Shown in pieces: positions 54,427-62,372 of a stretch of 64,000 nt of DNA. A model generated the notes under the pieces. The model was not told the DNA's origin. It worked only from the letters and a program-made list of their open reading frames with translations, and did no database searches. Every line of letters begins with the position of its first letter. The first letter of the stretch is position 1. A program made the position numbers and the translations under genes. The stretch spans positions 5,034 through 69,033 of the forward strand of contig CAWFZX010000034.1 of assembly GCA_963820375.1 (NCBI GenBank), read 5' to 3'. The stretch is from AWTP1-13 sp963820375 (GTDB lineage Bacteria > Pseudomonadota > Alphaproteobacteria > Rhizobiales > Hyphomicrobiaceae).

Positions 54427-54864
54427 ATGGCAAAGGTCTACATCTCCAGCGTCGTCAACGCCCCCGCGGCCAAGGTCTGGGCACGCGTGCGCGACTTTAA
54501 CGGGTTGCCCGGCTGGCATCCGGCCATCGGCGAGAGCCGCATCGAAAACGACGAGCCGGCCGACAAGGTCGGCTGCATCCGCAACTTCCGCCTCAGAAAC
54601 GGCGACGGCATTCGCGAGCAGCTGCTGGGCCTGTCAGATTACGACATGTTCTGCACCTACTCGATCCTGGAATCACCCATGGGAGTGGAGAACTACGTCG
54701 CAACGCTGAGGCTTACGCCGGTCACCGACGGCCAGCGCACCTTCCTGGAGTGGACCGCCGAGTTCGACTGCGCGCCCGAGCGCGAGGCGGAGCTGGTTTC
54801 CAGCATCGGTAGCGGCGTGTTCCAGGGCGGTTTCGATGCACTCAAGCGCCAGTTTGGAGGCTGA
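54427..54864 (+). CDS. SRPBCC family protein 1 (polyketide-cyclase/CoxG-like)
   Basis: The 145-residue product has a START-like fold with KVYISSVVNAPAAKVWARVRDFNGLPGWHP, IGCIR-like VGCIRNFRLRNGDGIREQL and RTFLEWTAEFDCAPERE. SRPBCC domains bind hydrophobic ligands. In Mo hydroxylase clusters the CoxG member recruits CO dehydrogenase to the membrane, and this gene occupies the same neighbourhood. It lacks the long C-terminal membrane anchor of CoxG. Its stop overlaps the start of a paralogue by one base. Confidence 0.9.
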   Translation: MAKVYISSVVNAPAAKVWARVRDFNGLPGWHPAIGESRIENDEPADKVGCIRNFRLRNGDGIREQLLGLSDYDMFCTYSILESPMGVENYVATLRLTPVTDGQRTFLEWTAEFDCAPEREAELVSSIGSGVFQGGFDALKRQFGG

Positions 54865-55313
54865 TGGCCGTGCCCCGCGTCGTCAAGAGCACGATCATCG
54901 ACGCGCCCGTCGACCGCGTGTGGGCAGTTTTGCGCGACTTCAACGGCCACGACCGCTGGCACCCTGCAGTGAAGACGAGCACCATCGAGCGCCATCTGCC
55001 GTCCGACCTGGTTGGCTGCGTGCGCCGTTTCCAGCTGCAAGACGGCGCGGAGTTGCGCGAGCAGCTGCTGACGCTGTCCGACTTGGAGATGGCGTTCAGC
55101 TACTGCCTGCTCGACACGCCGATCCCGCTCTTCAACTACGTGGCGCACGTGCGCCTGCTGCCCGTCACCGACGGCAACCGCACCTTCTGGCACTGGGAGT
55201 GCCGTTTCACCACGCCGGCCGGCCGCGAGGCCGAGATGGTCAAGATGGTGGGCGAACAGATCTACGAGGCGGGCTTCGAGGCGATCCGCCGTCACGAGGC
55301 GCTGGCCGCATGA
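54864..55313 (+). CDS. SRPBCC family protein 2 (tandem paralogue)
   Basis: The 149-residue product is clearly homologous to the preceding gene product along its whole length (VDRVWAVLRDFNGHDRWHP, LVGCVRRFQLQDGAELREQLL, NRTFWHWECRFTTPAGREAEM). The two come from a tandem duplication and may form a heterodimer or bind different ligands. It starts directly at the end of gene 1 and is followed after 7 bp by the FAD subunit gene. Confidence 0.9.
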   Translation: MAVPRVVKSTIIDAPVDRVWAVLRDFNGHDRWHPAVKTSTIERHLPSDLVGCVRRFQLQDGAELREQLLTLSDLEMAFSYCLLDTPIPLFNYVAHVRLLPVTDGNRTFWHWECRFTTPAGREAEMVKMVGEQIYEAGFEAIRRHEALAA

Positions 55314-55320
55314 GAGCAGA

Positions 55321-56145
55321 ATGACGGTTGAGGTCAAAACCTTCGCCTCGATGAGCGAGGCCGCCGCGGCACTGGCCGCCGACCGCAGCGCGCGTTTCTT
55401 CTCCGGCGGCACGTTGCTGATGCGCGCCATCAACGAGGGCGACACGACGATTGCCACGCTGGTGCGCGCCACAGATCCCGCCTATGGCCAGATCCGCAAC
55501 GAGGGCGCGCGCATCACGATCGGCGCCGGCGTGCGCATGGTCGATATCCTCGCCAGCCGCGACCTGGCCTTCCTGCATCCGGTGGCGCGCGTGGTCGGCG
55601 GGCCTGCGGTGCGGGCCATGGCGACGGTGGGCGGCAATCTGTTCGCGCCCTCCCCCTACGGCGACCTTGCAACCGCGCTGCTGGCGCTGGACGCCACGGT
55701 GATGGTAGAGGGCGCCTATCGGGGCTCGCAAGGGATACCGCTGGAGCAATTCCTTACCGGTCGTGACCGGGCCGGCAGCGGCCTTGTGCTGGCGGTGTCC
55801 GTGCCGCGCCCGGCCAGCCCTGACGCGTTCCGCTTCCGTAAGGCTGCGCGCGTGCGTCCCAAGGGCGTAGCGGTGCTGAGCATCGCCGCGCATCTGCCGG
55901 TGGCCGGCGGGCGCATCGCCGGCGCCCGCATCGCCTATGGGGCGATGGCCCCGACGCCGATCCGGGTCCGAGCGGTGGAGCGTGCACTGGAAGGGCGCAG
56001 CGTGGACGCTGCCGGCATCGCCCCGGCACTCGCCGCGGCGGCCGAAGGCACCAGTCCCGCGACCGATGCGCTGGCCAGCGCCTGGTACCGCCGCGAGGTC
56101 GTCGCCATCCACCTGCGTCGCCTGCTGCTCGGCGAGGGAGGGTAG
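55321..56145 (+). CDS. molybdenum hydroxylase FAD-binding subunit (CoxM/XdhB type)
   Basis: The 274-residue product has the VAO/PCMH FAD fold of the medium subunit: FFSGGTLLM (usual GGT), ITIGAGVRMVDI, MATVGGNLFAPSPYGDLATALLALDA (family ATxGGNL and PxxD motifs) and FRKAARVRPKGVAVLSIAAHL. It moves electrons from the 2Fe-2S centres to the acceptor. It is a little shorter than typical (about 280-290). Confidence 0.94.
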   Translation: MTVEVKTFASMSEAAAALAADRSARFFSGGTLLMRAINEGDTTIATLVRATDPAYGQIRNEGARITIGAGVRMVDILASRDLAFLHPVARVVGGPAVRAMATVGGNLFAPSPYGDLATALLALDATVMVEGAYRGSQGIPLEQFLTGRDRAGSGLVLAVSVPRPASPDAFRFRKAARVRPKGVAVLSIAAHLPVAGGRIAGARIAYGAMAPTPIRVRAVERALEGRSVDAAGIAPALAAAAEGTSPATDALASAWYRREVVAIHLRRLLLGEGG

Positions 56146-56148
56146 GCC

Positions 56149-56253
56149 GTGGACGAAACGGGCCAGCGCATCGGCATGGCGGAAACGGGCAAGGCCCCCC
56201 AGATCCAAGGGGCCGAGGCAATCCGGGATCTTGCCCCGCGCTGCGGGCTTTAG
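56149..56253 (+). CDS. possible 34-residue peptide between FAD and Fe-S subunit genes
   Basis: A GTG-initiated frame fills the gap between the two subunit genes: 34 codons, product MDETGQRIGMAETGKAPQIQ and then GAEAIRDLAPRCGL, stop TAG at 56251. It starts 3 bases after the FAD subunit stop and ends 8 bases before the next ATG, with the next ribosome binding site (AGGAGCGG) overlapping its stop. It may be a translated spacer for coupling, or chance. No family is recognised. Confidence 0.35.
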   Translation: MDETGQRIGMAETGKAPQIQGAEAIRDLAPRCGL

Positions 56254-56261
56254 GAGCGGCC

Positions 56262-56768
56262 ATGGCCAAGACACCGGTGCAGTTCCGCCTCAACGGTGCC
56301 GACAAGGCGGTGTTCGTCGACGGCGGGGAGAACTTGCTCAACGCGCTACGCCGCGGCATCGGCGATATGTCGGCCAAGTTCGGTTGCGGCCAGGGCACCT
56401 GCGGCGTGTGCACCGTGTTGATCGACGGCGAACCGCAGCTGGCCTGCCTGACGCTGGCCGAGACTTGCGCTGGCCGCGCAATCGAGACTGCGCTGGGCCT
56501 CGCCGAGGGGCCGAACCTGCATCCATTGCAAGAAGCCTTCATGGCGCACTTCGCGGCCCAGTGCGGCTTCTGCACCTCGGGCATGCTGATGGCGGCCAAG
56601 GCGTTGCTCGACCGCATTCCGTCACCGACGCGCGAGGACGTGGCCGAGGCCATCTCCGGCAATATCTGCCGCTGCACCGGCTATGAGCCGATCATCAATG
56701 CCATCCTGGACGCCGCATCCAAGCGCGGCGGGCAGCCAAGCGGGGAGCAGGGCCGTGCTCGAATTTAG
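56262..56768 (+). CDS. molybdenum hydroxylase 2Fe-2S subunit (CoxS type)
   Basis: The 168-residue product carries both clusters of the small subunit. The plant-ferredoxin-type site is GCGQGTCGVCTVLIDGEPQLAC and the second, helical domain site is CGFCTSGM with CRCTGYEPI. All eight Cys are present. It passes electrons from the Mo centre to the FAD subunit. Its 3' end overlaps the GTG start of the molybdopterin subunit by 14 bp. Confidence 0.96.
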   Translation: MAKTPVQFRLNGADKAVFVDGGENLLNALRRGIGDMSAKFGCGQGTCGVCTVLIDGEPQLACLTLAETCAGRAIETALGLAEGPNLHPLQEAFMAHFAAQCGFCTSGMLMAAKALLDRIPSPTREDVAEAISGNICRCTGYEPIINAILDAASKRGGQPSGEQGRARI

Positions 56769-58416
56769 GAAAGAGTACTTCAAGGACGAGCGCGACGACC
56801 GCCTCAACGAGGTCGGCCAGCCGCGCCAGCGCCAGGACATGTTGGGCCACGTCACCGGCCGCACGCGCTATTTCGATGACCATGCCTTCGAGGGCCTGCT
56901 GCATCTGAAGGTGCTGCGCAGTCCGCATCCGCACGCGCGCCTGCGCTCCATCGACGTATCGGCGGCCGAGCGCTCCGCCGGCGTCAAGCGCGTGATCCGT
57001 GCCGCCGACGTGCCCGTGAACAAGAACACGCTGCTGAGCCTGATCGGCTTCGGCAAGGACGACGAGCCCCTGCTGGCCGTCGACAAGGTGCGCTACAAGG
57101 GCGAGCCGATCGTCGCCGTGGTGGCCGAGAGCGAAGCGGCGGCCTATGCCGCGCTCGCCAAGATCCGCGTCGACTGGGATCCGCTGCCCGCGGTGTTCGA
57201 CGTCGAGGAGGCAATCAAGCCCGGCGCCCCAGTGGTGAACGAGACCTACCCGGCCAATACCTTCGAGTACCACGAGAAGTACAATCACCAGAAGCTGCGC
57301 TTCGGCGATGTCGAGCGGGCGTTCGCCTCCGCCGACTTCGTGCTGGAAGAGCGCTACCAGATGTCGCCCATCGAGCATGCGCCGACCGAAACCAACGGCT
57401 CGATCGCCGCGCCGGAGACCAACGACCGCTTCGTGGTGCACACCTGCACGCAGGCGCTGTTCTTCTCGCTCGGCACCGCCGCCAAGCTGCTCGACCTGCC
57501 CTCCAACCGGCTGCACTTCATCGGCGGCACGGTCGGCGGCGGCTTCGGCGGCAAGGTAGATTCGCTCACCGAGCCGCTCTCTATCCTCGGCGCCATGCTG
57601 ACCGGGCGCCCCGTGCGCTACGTGCTCGGTCGCGAGGAGGAGATGCAGTACGGCTGTCCGCGCGGGGCCGAGCGTCACTACATCAAGGATGGCGTGATGC
57701 GCGACGGCCGCATTGTCGCGCGCAAGGTAACGAGCTATTTCGACGCCGGCGCCTACACGCGGCTTTCCAGCTACGGCGCGGTGAAGTGCATCGCCCATTT
57801 GCCCGGGCCCTACACCATTGCCAATGTGCACGCCAATTCCTACTGCGTGTTCACCAACCGCACACCGGCCACCGCCATGCGCGGCTTTGGCATCACCGGC
57901 GTCGACTTCGCGCTGGAAGTGCAGATGGACAAACTGGCGCACAAGGTCGGCATGGATCCGATGGAGTTCCGCATCCTCAACGCCTACCGCGACGGGGACA
58001 TGAAGGCGCACCGGCGCGAGGCCCACAACTGCGCGCTGATCGAATGTGTGCAGGTGGCGGCCGAGAAGGCCGGTTGGCCGCTCCGCGACGAGGTCCGGCG
58101 CATGAACTCGCTCAGCGGAGGCGGCGGTGAACGCGCGGCCATCCCCGCCACCGCCACCGACGAGGTCGGACGGATCGGCAGCGGCCGGCCGGCAAGCACG
58201 ACGCCGCCCCGCGCGCCGGCGATGCCGATCCCGCCACCCCCGCGCGTGCCGCAGCCCGTGGCAGCGTCGCCGCGGGTCGCACCGGTACCGAGGCCGGCCA
58301 TCCCGCCGCCGCCGGCCGCGGCGCCTCCGCCGCGCGAGCAGCCCAAGCCCGCCGCTCCGGGCCCGCAGCACGGTGCCACACGCTTCTCCAGCGTGTTCGG
58401 CACGCGCAGGAGGTAG
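56755..58416 (+). CDS. molybdopterin subunit, N-terminal half with Pro/Ala-rich tail
   Basis: From GTG 56755 (VLEFRKEYFKDERDDRLNEV) the 553-residue product covers only the first part of a CoxL/XdhC-type large subunit. It has LGHVTGRTRYFDDHAFEGLLHLKVLRSPHPHARL, TVGGGFGGKVDSLTEPL (Mo cofactor loop) and ATAMRGFGITGVDFALE. The loop is AMRGFG, the xanthine-dehydrogenase type, not the AYRCSFR loop with the Cu-binding Cys of CO dehydrogenase. From about residue 453 the sequence becomes a 100-residue Pro/Ala/Arg-rich, probably disordered tail, then stops. The rest of the subunit is encoded by the next gene, 5 bp away. Confidence 0.92.
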   Translation: MLEFRKEYFKDERDDRLNEVGQPRQRQDMLGHVTGRTRYFDDHAFEGLLHLKVLRSPHPHARLRSIDVSAAERSAGVKRVIRAADVPVNKNTLLSLIGFGKDDEPLLAVDKVRYKGEPIVAVVAESEAAAYAALAKIRVDWDPLPAVFDVEEAIKPGAPVVNETYPANTFEYHEKYNHQKLRFGDVERAFASADFVLEERYQMSPIEHAPTETNGSIAAPETNDRFVVHTCTQALFFSLGTAAKLLDLPSNRLHFIGGTVGGGFGGKVDSLTEPLSILGAMLTGRPVRYVLGREEEMQYGCPRGAERHYIKDGVMRDGRIVARKVTSYFDAGAYTRLSSYGAVKCIAHLPGPYTIANVHANSYCVFTNRTPATAMRGFGITGVDFALEVQMDKLAHKVGMDPMEFRILNAYRDGDMKAHRREAHNCALIECVQVAAEKAGWPLRDEVRRMNSLSGGGGERAAIPATATDEVGRIGSGRPASTTPPRAPAMPIPPPPRVPQPVAASPRVAPVPRPAIPPPPAAAPPPREQPKPAAPGPQHGATRFSSVFGTRRR

Positions 58417-58421
58417 CCGCC

Positions 58422-59456
58422 ATGGCCAAGCATCGTGGACGCGGCATGGCAGCGATCAACTATCCGATCGGCATGAACCTCGGGGGCGACCCGAGCCAGG
58501 CGCTGGTGCACTCCAACCCCGAGGGCAAGTTCACCGTCACGCTGTCGGCCATCGACCTCGGCCAGGGCATGAAGCAAGTGACGCGCCAGATCGCAGCCGA
58601 GACGCTGGGCGTGCCGATCGCCGACGTCTACGTCGACACCGCCGACTCCGACACCGGCCCGCACGACATGGGCAGCTTCGCCTCACGCGGCACGCATCGC
58701 GTCGGCAATGCCGTGATGGTGGCCGCCAAGGAGGCGCGCGGCGTCATGATGGAGGCCGCCGCTGAGGAGCTGGAGGTCAACGCCGCAGACCTGGAAACGG
58801 ATGGTCGCGGCAACATCCACGTCAAAGGTGCGCCCTCGCGCGCCATTTCGGTTAAGGACGTCGCCGTCGCCGCTCAGTTCAGGCAGGGCAAGACCATCGC
58901 AGGTCGCGGTATCTTCCTGATCCCGCTGTCGGAGGTGAACGCCGAGACCGGCGAGATGAGCCCGGTCTCCTGCTACGCGCACGCCTGCCTGGTCACTGAC
59001 CTGGAGGTGGACGACGAAACCGGCGAGGTCACCATGCTCAAGATGACCAGTGCCTACGAGCTGGGCCGCGCCATCAACCCCAAGATGGTAGAGCAGCAGT
59101 TGGTCGGCGGCGCCTGGATGGGCATGAGCCACGCCCTCTACGAGACGCCGGAGCCGTACTATCCCGACATCGCCCACGGCCCGCGCGACTATAACGAGTA
59201 TGTCATGCCGGGGCCGGGCGACATCTGCCCGCACGATATCGCCGTGTTGGAGCGCCCCGCGCCTGACGGCCCGTTCGGTGGCAAGGGTCCTGGCGAGATG
59301 TGCGCAAACCCCGTGCTGCCAGCCGTCGCCAACGCCATCTTCAATGCGGTGGGCGTGCGCATCGACGAATTGCCCATCACACCGGAGAAGGTGCTGCGCG
59401 CCATCAAGGCGCAGGGCGGCGCACGGCCGCAAGGCGCACCGGGAGGACGGCGGTAG
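58422..59456 (+). CDS. molybdopterin subunit, C-terminal half
   Basis: The 344-residue product begins MAKHRGRGMAAINYPIGMNL, a sequence that in one-chain homologues lies inside the large subunit. It contains the remaining cofactor blocks (VTLSAIDLGQGMKQVTRQIA, DMGSFASRGTHRVGNA, AYELGRAINPKMVEQQ) and the catalytic Glu in GGKGPGEM, equivalent to GSKGIGE of xanthine dehydrogenase. It has its own ribosome binding site (AGGAGG) before ATG 58422. With the preceding gene it rebuilds a complete large subunit, so the enzyme is presumably a heterotetrameric unit of M, S and two L halves. Confidence 0.93.
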   Translation: MAKHRGRGMAAINYPIGMNLGGDPSQALVHSNPEGKFTVTLSAIDLGQGMKQVTRQIAAETLGVPIADVYVDTADSDTGPHDMGSFASRGTHRVGNAVMVAAKEARGVMMEAAAEELEVNAADLETDGRGNIHVKGAPSRAISVKDVAVAAQFRQGKTIAGRGIFLIPLSEVNAETGEMSPVSCYAHACLVTDLEVDDETGEVTMLKMTSAYELGRAINPKMVEQQLVGGAWMGMSHALYETPEPYYPDIAHGPRDYNEYVMPGPGDICPHDIAVLERPAPDGPFGGKGPGEMCANPVLPAVANAIFNAVGVRIDELPITPEKVLRAIKAQGGARPQGAPGGRR

Positions 59457-59459
59457 GCC

Positions 59460-60341
59460 ATGGTCGTGCGCGCCAAAGTCGCCGGCATCGACAGCCCCGA
59501 GGCGCTGGCGCAGGCGCTCAGCAGCGCCTACTACCTGGCCGACGACGGCCTCGCCACCGCCGCCTACCTGGCGCTGGCGCTGGGCAAGCCGCTGCTGCTG
59601 GAAGGCGCGCCGGGTGTCGGCAAGACCGAGGCCGCCAAGGCCTTCTCCGGCGTGCTTGGTCGCCGCCTGATCCGGCTGCAGTGCTACGAGGGCATCGATG
59701 CGGCCGCCGCCCTCTATGAATGGAACTACCCGCGCCAGATGCTGGCGATCCGCCAGGCCGGCGACACGCCGGTCGATATCTACCGCGACGAGTTCCTGAT
59801 CGAGCGGCCGATGCTGCAGGCGCTGCGCGCGCCCAACAGCGCCGTGCTACTGCTGGACGAGATCGACCGCTCCGACCACGAGTTCGAGGCACTGCTCCTC
59901 GAGTTCCTGTCCGATTTCACCATCTCGATCCCGGAGCGTGGCACGCTGTCGGCCCGCGAACGCCCGCTGGTGATCCTCACCTCCAACCGCACGCGCGAGC
60001 TGCACGACGCGCTCAAGCGGCGCTGCGTCTATCATTTCATCGCCTACCCGGCGCCCGAGCGCGAGGCGCAGATCATCATGCTGCGCGCCTCCAGTGTGGC
60101 CGAGGAGACCGCCCGCGCCGTGGTGGCCGCCGTTGGACGGCTGCGGCGTGAGCCGCTCACCAAGCCGCCCGGCATCGCCGAAGCCGTCGATTGGGCGGAG
60201 GCGGCGACCGTGCTGGCCAAGGGCGGCGCCTCCTGGCCCGATGCCTTTAAGCGGTCGATCGGCGTCGCCATCAAAGACGAGGAAGACAACGTCCACATCG
60301 CTCCGCGCCTCGATGCCATCATCACGGGGGCCGCGGCATGA
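59460..60341 (+). CDS. MoxR-family AAA+ ATPase (CoxD-like)
   Basis: The 293-residue product is a AAA+ ATPase of the MoxR group with Walker A LLLEGAPGVGKTEAAKA (about residue 48), Walker B AVLLLDEIDRSDHEFE, sensor 1 VILTSNRTRELHDALKRRC and a C-terminal lid. In CO dehydrogenase clusters CoxD is a chaperone ATPase needed to build the Mo active site. Its stop overlaps the next gene (ATGA), typical of the CoxD-CoxE pair. Confidence 0.94.
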   Translation: MVVRAKVAGIDSPEALAQALSSAYYLADDGLATAAYLALALGKPLLLEGAPGVGKTEAAKAFSGVLGRRLIRLQCYEGIDAAAALYEWNYPRQMLAIRQAGDTPVDIYRDEFLIERPMLQALRAPNSAVLLLDEIDRSDHEFEALLLEFLSDFTISIPERGTLSARERPLVILTSNRTRELHDALKRRCVYHFIAYPAPEREAQIIMLRASSVAEETARAVVAAVGRLRREPLTKPPGIAEAVDWAEAATVLAKGGASWPDAFKRSIGVAIKDEEDNVHIAPRLDAIITGAAA

Positions 60342-61456
60342 TGCCCCCCGTGCTCCCCGCTGCGGCAGCGCCGTTCGTCGCCTTCGCTAGCTTGCTGCGC
60401 GCCAACGGCTTTGCCGCGGCGCCAGAGCAGACCACGACGTTCCTTGCCGCCATCAGGCTGCTGGGGCCCCGTAGCCTCGACCACATCCGCCGCGCCGCCC
60501 ATGCCACCCTGGCGCCCCCGCCGGAGCGGCGCGAGGAATTCGACGCGCTGTTCGACGCCCATTTCCTGGGCGCCGTCGAGCTGGGCCGCGCGACGGCTGA
60601 GCCCGATCCTGAGGACCTGCGTGTGCAGGAGGACCGCCCGGGCGGGTTCGAGCCGCCCACCGCCGACGACATCAACGAGGCCGGTCAGGCCGCAACGGCG
60701 GCCGAGGCCCTGTCTCTGCGCCGCTTCGGGCCCGCCGATGAGATCGACACGCTGCAGCGCTTCCAGCGTGCGCTGCCCGAGCGTCTGCCACAGCGCCGCG
60801 GCTATCGGCGCAGCGCCGCCCGGCGCGGCCCCGGCCTCGACCTGCGGCGGGCGATGCGAGAAGCCGTCCGCAACGACGGCGAGATCTTCAGGCTGCCGCG
60901 CCTAAAGCGCAGGCCGCGCCGACGCCCCATCCTGCTCGTCATCGATGTATCGGGCTCGATGAAGGCGCGCACAGACGCGCATCTGCGCTTCGCCCATGCC
61001 TTGATGTTGGCCGCCGATCGCATCGAGGTGTTCACCATCGGCACCCGCCTCACCCGTGTGACGCGGGCGTTGCAACTCAGGAACCGAGAGCAGGCCCTGG
61101 CCACCGCCTCTGGTCTCGTTTCGGACTGGGACGGCGGCACGCGCATCGGCGATGCCTTGCAGGCCTTCCTGGCGGTGCCGCGCTTTGCCGGCACCGCGCG
61201 CGGTGCCGTGGTGCTGATCCTGTCCGACGGCCTGGAGCGCGGTGACCCCAAAGCCATGACCGATGCGGTGAAGCGCCTTGGCGCGCTTGCCTGGCACCTC
61301 TCCTGGATGACGCCGCTCGCCGCCGATCCGGGCTACCGGCCCGAAACCGCCGCGCTGAATTCGATCCTGCCGCATCTCGACGCGCTGGCCGACGCCGGCT
61401 CCACCGAACGCCTCTGCCATCATGTCCTCAACCTCGCACAACCGAGGGCGGCATGA
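60338..61456 (+). CDS. VWA-domain protein (CoxE-like)
   Basis: The 372-residue product has a helical N-terminal half and a von Willebrand A-like domain from about residue 195. The metal-ion-dependent adhesion site is ILLVIDVSGSMKARTDAHLR (DxSxS), with further blocks FTIGTRLTRVTRAL, DWDGGTRIGDALQAFL (Thr of the site) and VLILSDGLERGDPKAM. CoxE proteins act with the CoxD ATPase in maturation of molybdenum hydroxylases. It is cytoplasmic and translationally coupled to CoxD. Confidence 0.94.
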   Translation: MMPPVLPAAAAPFVAFASLLRANGFAAAPEQTTTFLAAIRLLGPRSLDHIRRAAHATLAPPPERREEFDALFDAHFLGAVELGRATAEPDPEDLRVQEDRPGGFEPPTADDINEAGQAATAAEALSLRRFGPADEIDTLQRFQRALPERLPQRRGYRRSAARRGPGLDLRRAMREAVRNDGEIFRLPRLKRRPRRRPILLVIDVSGSMKARTDAHLRFAHALMLAADRIEVFTIGTRLTRVTRALQLRNREQALATASGLVSDWDGGTRIGDALQAFLAVPRFAGTARGAVVLILSDGLERGDPKAMTDAVKRLGALAWHLSWMTPLAADPGYRPETAALNSILPHLDALADAGSTERLCHHVLNLAQPRAA

Positions 61457-61501
61457 CGGGCGCGAGCAGAAACGACGCCGATTGCTAGGGAAGGACTGCC
61501 C

Positions 61502-62350
61502 ATGCCCCTCGAAATCAAGATCCTGGACTACGGCGACATCGAGCTCGAAAGCAGCTTCCTCGTGCTCGGGCGCGGCTGCGGCCGCACGCGGCGGGTCCCG
61601 ACGCTGGGTTTCCTGATCCTCGGCGGGCCGTGGCCGATCGTGGTCGACACCGGCTACCGCTCCAACCAGATCATGGAAACGCTCGGCATGCGGGGCCTGC
61701 AGTTCCACGAGAACATGATCGAGAACCAGCTGCAGCGCCACGGCGTGCGCATGGGCGACGTGCGCTATGTCATGCACACGCACCTGCATATCGACCACGC
61801 CGGCAAGGACGACCTATTCCCAATGAACACCACGGTGATCCTGAACCGGCGCGAGATGGAATACTCGGTCTCCGGCCTGATGCACCCGCAGTATCCGCTG
61901 CCCGACATCAAGCATCTGATCGACCGGCTGCACACCAAGGGCGCAATGCGGTTCCTGGATCTGGAGATCTCCGGCCCTACCGAGATCTGCCCCGGCGTCT
62001 ATTGCGAGGCGGCGGGCGCGCACACAGAAGGCTCCATGAACGTGCACGTCCACACGGCCGAGGGCATTGCCACTATCTGCGGCGACGTGATCTACGACTT
62101 CCACGATCAGATCATCGAACCCTACCACGAGATCGGCTGGATGGAACCGCGCGTCACCGGCAACCACGGCACCACCAAGCGCCAGGAGAAGGCGGCAATC
62201 AAGAAGCTGCTGAGCCAGGCGAAATTCCTGCTGCCCGTGCACGACCGCCCCGCCAAGGTGGAGGGCAGCCAGATCGTCGGCCGCCTGCAGGACCAGGTGC
62301 CCGGGCCGCTGACGCAGTCGCTGGCGCCGCGCAACTGGTTCCCGGCTTAA
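61502..62350 (+). CDS. metallo-beta-lactamase-fold hydrolase (AHL-lactonase-like)
   Basis: The 282-residue product has the MBL zinc motif HTHLHIDHAGKDD (HxHxDH), PIVVDTGYRSNQIM upstream, HTEGSMNVHVHTAEG and CGDVIYDFHDQI (bridging Asp), with a final His at LPVHDRPAK. The layout resembles N-acyl homoserine lactonases and related lactonases. In this operon a lactone or cyclic ester intermediate of the pathway is a likelier substrate than a signal molecule, but that is inference. Confidence 0.91.
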   Translation: MPLEIKILDYGDIELESSFLVLGRGCGRTRRVPTLGFLILGGPWPIVVDTGYRSNQIMETLGMRGLQFHENMIENQLQRHGVRMGDVRYVMHTHLHIDHAGKDDLFPMNTTVILNRREMEYSVSGLMHPQYPLPDIKHLIDRLHTKGAMRFLDLEISGPTEICPGVYCEAAGAHTEGSMNVHVHTAEGIATICGDVIYDFHDQIIEPYHEIGWMEPRVTGNHGTTKRQEKAAIKKLLSQAKFLLPVHDRPAKVEGSQIVGRLQDQVPGPLTQSLAPRNWFPA

Positions 62351-62372
62351 GCGCGAAGCAAGGGGTAGGCAA

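Noticed and set aside
56755..59456. Annotation of the Mo hydroxylase as aerobic CO dehydrogenase (coxL).
   Set aside because: The Cu-ligand loop AYRCSFR is absent and replaced by AMRGFG.
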